Shown here: in pieces, positions 34,615 through 35,005 of the stretch
How the letters are laid out: every line of letters starts with the position of its first letter
Numbering within the stretch: position 1 is the first letter of the stretch
NCBI GenBank assembly: GCA_021849505.1
Contig: JAJZSW010000023.1
Coordinates: 1 to 35,005 of the forward strand
Source: Pseudomonadota bacterium
GTDB lineage: Bacteria; Pseudomonadota; Gammaproteobacteria; Burkholderiales; Rhodocyclaceae
Length of the DNA stretch: 35,005 bases
Direction of reading: 5' to 3'
The notes under the pieces: generated by a model
The model's database searches: none
What the model saw: only the letters and a program-made list of their open reading frames with translations
Told to the model about the DNA's origin: nothing
Made by a program: the position numbers and the translations under genes

Positions 34615-34632
34615 TTGTAAATTTCTTTACAA
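34615..34632. promoter_or_regulatory. Inverted-repeat operator in the divergent reductase/chrB promoter region
   Basis: TTGTAAA-TTTC-TTTACAA, 7-bp perfect arms, lies 18 bases before the chrB ATG in an AT-rich gap of 113 bases, which is striking in this GC-rich sequence. The left arm can double as a -35 (TTGTAA) with a -10-like TAGAGT 17 bases on (34638-34643). ChrB proteins are chromate-responsive regulators of their own operon, so this may be their operator. It is also upstream of the minus-strand 14-gene run. Confidence 0.5.
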
Positions 34633-34650
34633 ATATGTAGAGTTAGTTAC

Positions 34651-35005
34651 ATGACTGCGAACCCGAATGACTGGCTGACCCTCGTCAGCACCCTGCCCGC
34701 CCGCAATACCGCCGCGCGCATGCGGTTGTGGCGCGCGCTCAAGAACCTCGGCTGTGCGACGCTGCGTGACGGGGTTTATCTGTTGCCGTTGAATTCGCAA
34801 ACGGAAGCAGCGCTGCGCGCCTTGTCCGCCGAGGTTCGGGCTGCCGGCGGCAGCGCCGAAGTCCTGCATGTCCTGGCGGACGCCGCGCAGCAAGCTTCTT
34901 TCCTGCGTCTGTTCGACCGCAGCGAAGACTACGGCCGGTTGCTGGCCGGCATCCACGCGGCACTCAACAATCCCGACCCCAAGGCGGCCCACGTCCTGCG
35001 GCGCG
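34651..35005 (+). CDS. chrB: ChrB chromate-resistance protein (N-terminal part; 3' end outside window)
   Basis: 118 codons are visible and the frame is open at the edge. The start MTANPNDWLTLVSTLPARNTAARMRLWRALKNLGCATLRDGVYLLPL is the characteristic ChrB N-terminal domain (W.ALK..G.A.LRDGVYLLP), followed by EAALRALSAEVRAAGGSAEVLHV. ChrB is a chromate-sensing regulator or accessory factor normally encoded ahead of the chromate efflux pump chrA. The C-terminal domain and any chrA lie beyond the window. The start codon lacks an obvious Shine-Dalgarno (GTAGAG is the best candidate). Confidence 0.88.
   Translation, partial: MTANPNDWLTLVSTLPARNTAARMRLWRALKNLGCATLRDGVYLLPLNSQTEAALRALSAEVRAAGGSAEVLHVLADAAQQASFLRLFDRSEDYGRLLAGIHAALNNPDPKAAHVLRR

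Overview
The window is GC-rich, densely packed bacterial chromosome. Its gene content points to a betaproteobacterium, probably of the Rhodocyclales/Sterolibacteriaceae type: an E. coli-like fused PntA plus PntB, a GlcDEF glycolate oxidase, an MlaE-type lipid transporter, RhlE, ChrB, and a DsrS-like protein beside a MoxR-type ATPase. The taxonomic call is inferred from gene content and protein style only. No rRNA, tRNA, CRISPR array, transposase or phage gene was seen, and no gene-free stretch exceeds about 300 bases.

Layout. 1-5040 (minus): alaS (3' end cut by the window edge), a small exported protein with its own terminator, and a ugpB-ugpQ pair. 5175-7223 (plus): a small lipoprotein and the DEAD-box helicase rhlE. 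7237-12733 (plus): a tight run of a three-gene MlaE/MlaF/MlaD-type transporter, a fumarylacetoacetate-hydrolase-family enzyme, a DOMON-like protein and a DUF1343/NamZ-type protein. 12768-15967 (plus): a multi-PAS/GAF hybrid histidine kinase whose receiver domain is put out of frame by one base. 16139-17624 (plus): a glycine-zipper lipoprotein and two small heat-shock proteins behind a good sigma-32 promoter. 17671-21501 (minus): PP2C phosphatase, pntA and pntB. 21557-21997 (plus): a MaoC-like hydratase. 21998-34537 (minus): fourteen genes in one direction with overlaps or gaps of at most about 25 bases. The window ends in chrB (plus, partial), divergent from that run.

The 12.5-kb minus-strand run has two parts. 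The distal part (hyi-glcD-glcE-glcF-HDOD) is glycolate and hydroxypyruvate metabolism. The promoter-proximal part is a little-characterised module: a flavin/[2Fe-2S] reductase with an N-terminal helix-turn-helix, a MoxR-type AAA+ ATPase, a DUF2201 protein carrying both a zinc-protease-like HExxH and a vWA-like DxSxS, a DsrS-like protein, an 85-aa protein, a LexA/S24-fold protein that seems to lack the catalytic lysine, a 76-aa protein, a cysteine-rich 148-aa protein and a 343-aa unknown protein. By analogy with CbbQ/CbbO and NorQ/NorD this looks like an enzyme-maturation or activation system with a redox input. It is the best candidate for an undescribed system here.

The second notable signal is a short GC-rich element of about 22-36 bases, often palindromic. 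It recurs at five or six places: in ugpQ, rhlE, the histidine kinase, glcE, the hsp20-pntB gap and, in a diverged form, pntB. Most copies lie inside coding sequence, on both strands and in different reading frames. The kinase copy sits exactly at the frameshift.
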